This document shows positions 4,239 to 5,102 of a DNA stretch of 5,102 nt, piece by piece. The stretch lies in contig JAFDFH010000504.1 in assembly GCA_019309945.1 (NCBI GenBank), positions 1-5,102 of the forward strand, given 5' to 3'. A model generated the notes under the pieces. That model did not search any database and was not told the origin of the DNA. It saw only the letters and a list, made by a program, of their open reading frames with translations. The translations under genes and the position numbers were made by a program. Position 1 is the first letter of the stretch; the number at the start of each line of letters is the position of its first letter. Source of the DNA: Deltaproteobacteria bacterium (GTDB lineage: Bacteria > Desulfobacterota > Desulfobacteria > Desulfobacterales > JAFDFH01).

Positions 4239-5102
4239 AGGTGGTTCCTTCACCGGGTGAACTTTCCACATCAATGAAAGCCCCCAGTGAATCCAGAAGT
4301 CCCTTTACAATCGGTAGCCCGAGCCCTGTGCCGGTGATGTATCTGGTCTTATCGTCCTTCACCCGGTAAAATCTTTCAAAAATCTTTTCCAGATGCTTTT
4401 CCGCTATTCCGAACCCGTTATCTTTAACTTTTACACGCACATGAATGCCGCTTAGGTCAACTTCGACCCGAATTTGCCCGCCCTCCTGGGTGTAATTGAT
4501 GGCATTGGTAACCAAGTTTCCGAAGATGCTTTCCAGGGCCAGGGGATCGGCCGTGATCGATGGCAGCACGGCCTCCGGCAGTTCGATCGTAATCGATTGG
4601 TTCCGAGCGGTTGCTTTGGATCTCAAAAAATCGACGATGCTTTGAAGGAGCTCATCGAGTCGAACCGGCCTGGGTTCCTCACACACGGCTCCGGCCTCGA
4701 TGCGGGAAAGATCGAGCAGATCACCGATGAGGGAGATCAGGCCAAGCGTTTTTTCCTTGGCGCGGGATAGTAAATGAAGCTCCTGCGTTGACTTTTCTCC
4801 TACCATGTCGCCGAGAAAAACCGCCAGTTGTTCGTGGATCGTAGAAAGGGGCGATCTAAGTTCGTGGGAAACCTTGGCGACAAACTCGGATTTAAGGCGA
4901 TCCAGGGTTTTCAGCGCGGTAATGTCCTCAAAGTTAACCACTGCTCCCAGACATTCTTTGCGCTCCCCCAGTATCGGCTGCCCGCGGGCCATCAAATATT
5001 TTTGGTCTGAAACGGCAAACTCATATGTGGGAATGTCATCGTAATCAACATGTTTGCCCTGAGAAATCTCCATGATGAGTTTGCAAAGTCCGTCCTCCGG
5101 CA
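4201..5102 (-). CDS. Sensor histidine kinase, PAS-HisKA-HATPase (5' end outside window)
   Basis: The minus-strand frame is open to the window edge; an internal Met at 5073 is unlikely to be the start because PAS-like sequence appears to continue upstream. Numbering from that Met, residues about 15-55 look like the end of a PAS domain (YLMARGQPIL, GAVVNFEDITALK). SHELRSPLS is the HisKA H-box with phospho-acceptor H70. The HATPase domain shows the N-box NLVTNAIN (186-193), G1 DNGFG (218-222), F-box FERFYR and G2 GTGLGL (248-253), ending at TGA 4203-4201. All catalytic motifs are intact. No receiver domain or transmembrane segment lies in the 299 visible residues; the sensor part is upstream. 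Its 3' end overlaps the aroE 3' end by 38 bp, tail to tail, so the two transcripts are antisense there and no terminator lies between them. The cognate regulator is unknown; the lone receiver at 2610-2999 is one possibility. Confidence 0.9.
   Translation of the reverse strand, partial: PEDGLCKLIMEISQGKHVDYDDIPTYEFAVSDQKYLMARGQPILGERKECLGAVVNFEDITALKTLDRLKSEFVAKVSHELRSPLSTIHEQLAVFLGDMVGEKSTQELHLLSRAKEKTLGLISLIGDLLDLSRIEAGAVCEEPRPVRLDELLQSIVDFLRSKATARNQSITIELPEAVLPSITADPLALESIFGNLVTNAINYTQEGGQIRVEVDLSGIHVRVKVKDNGFGIAEKHLEKIFERFYRVKDDKTRYITGTGLGLPIVKGLLDSLGAFIDVESSPGEGTTFTVLLPVPPQAL

Noticed and set aside
5071..5073. ATG as the true start of the histidine kinase
   Set aside because: The frame remains open to the window end and the Met would fall inside the PAS domain. 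The gene is treated as cut by the window.

Overview
The window looks like a chromosomal segment of a strictly anaerobic, selenocysteine-using bacterium. A sulfate-reducing or syntrophic member of the Desulfobacterota (former Deltaproteobacteria) is the best guess. This rests on the gene set (HdrA, MvhD, MetV and MetF in a row, then a lone receiver protein) and on an in-frame UGA in mvhD at a position where the family normally has cysteine. The taxon is inferred; no marker gene is present.

Positions 1-2999 read as one co-directional, probably co-transcribed block. It holds the 3' end of hdrA (1-462), mvhD (497-931), metV (987-1655), metF (1652-2542, overlapping metV by 4 bp) and a single-domain response regulator (2610-2999). 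HdrA and MvhD form the flavin/iron-sulfur electron-transfer module of heterodisulfide-reductase-type complexes. MetV and MetF form the methylene-tetrahydrofolate reductase of the Wood-Ljungdahl methyl branch. Together they suggest a large HdrA-MvhD-MetVF complex, as known for the Moorella-type enzyme, in which methylene-THF reduction or methyl-THF oxidation is coupled to a second electron carrier through the HdrA flavin. The partner subunits (for example HdrBC) would lie upstream of the window.

The main point is that mvhD is only intact if UGA at 545-547 is read as selenocysteine. The upstream start at 497, the restored CCNYU motif and a SECIS-like hairpin at 562-577 all agree. A standard gene call would start at 578 and lose the N-terminal cluster-binding residues.

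Positions 3000-3407 are a 408-bp gene-free gap. It begins with a terminator-like hairpin that is also the outer part of a roughly 130-nt imperfect palindrome (3041-3170). A sequence at the palindrome's downstream end recurs between mvhD and metV. A possible -10 box and a remote AGGAGG precede the next gene.

Positions 3408-4238 encode a divergent AroE-family shikimate dehydrogenase in which the usual catalytic aspartate is asparagine. Its 3' end overlaps by 38 bp, tail to tail, with a PAS/histidine-kinase gene on the minus strand (4201-5102) whose 5' end is cut by the window edge.
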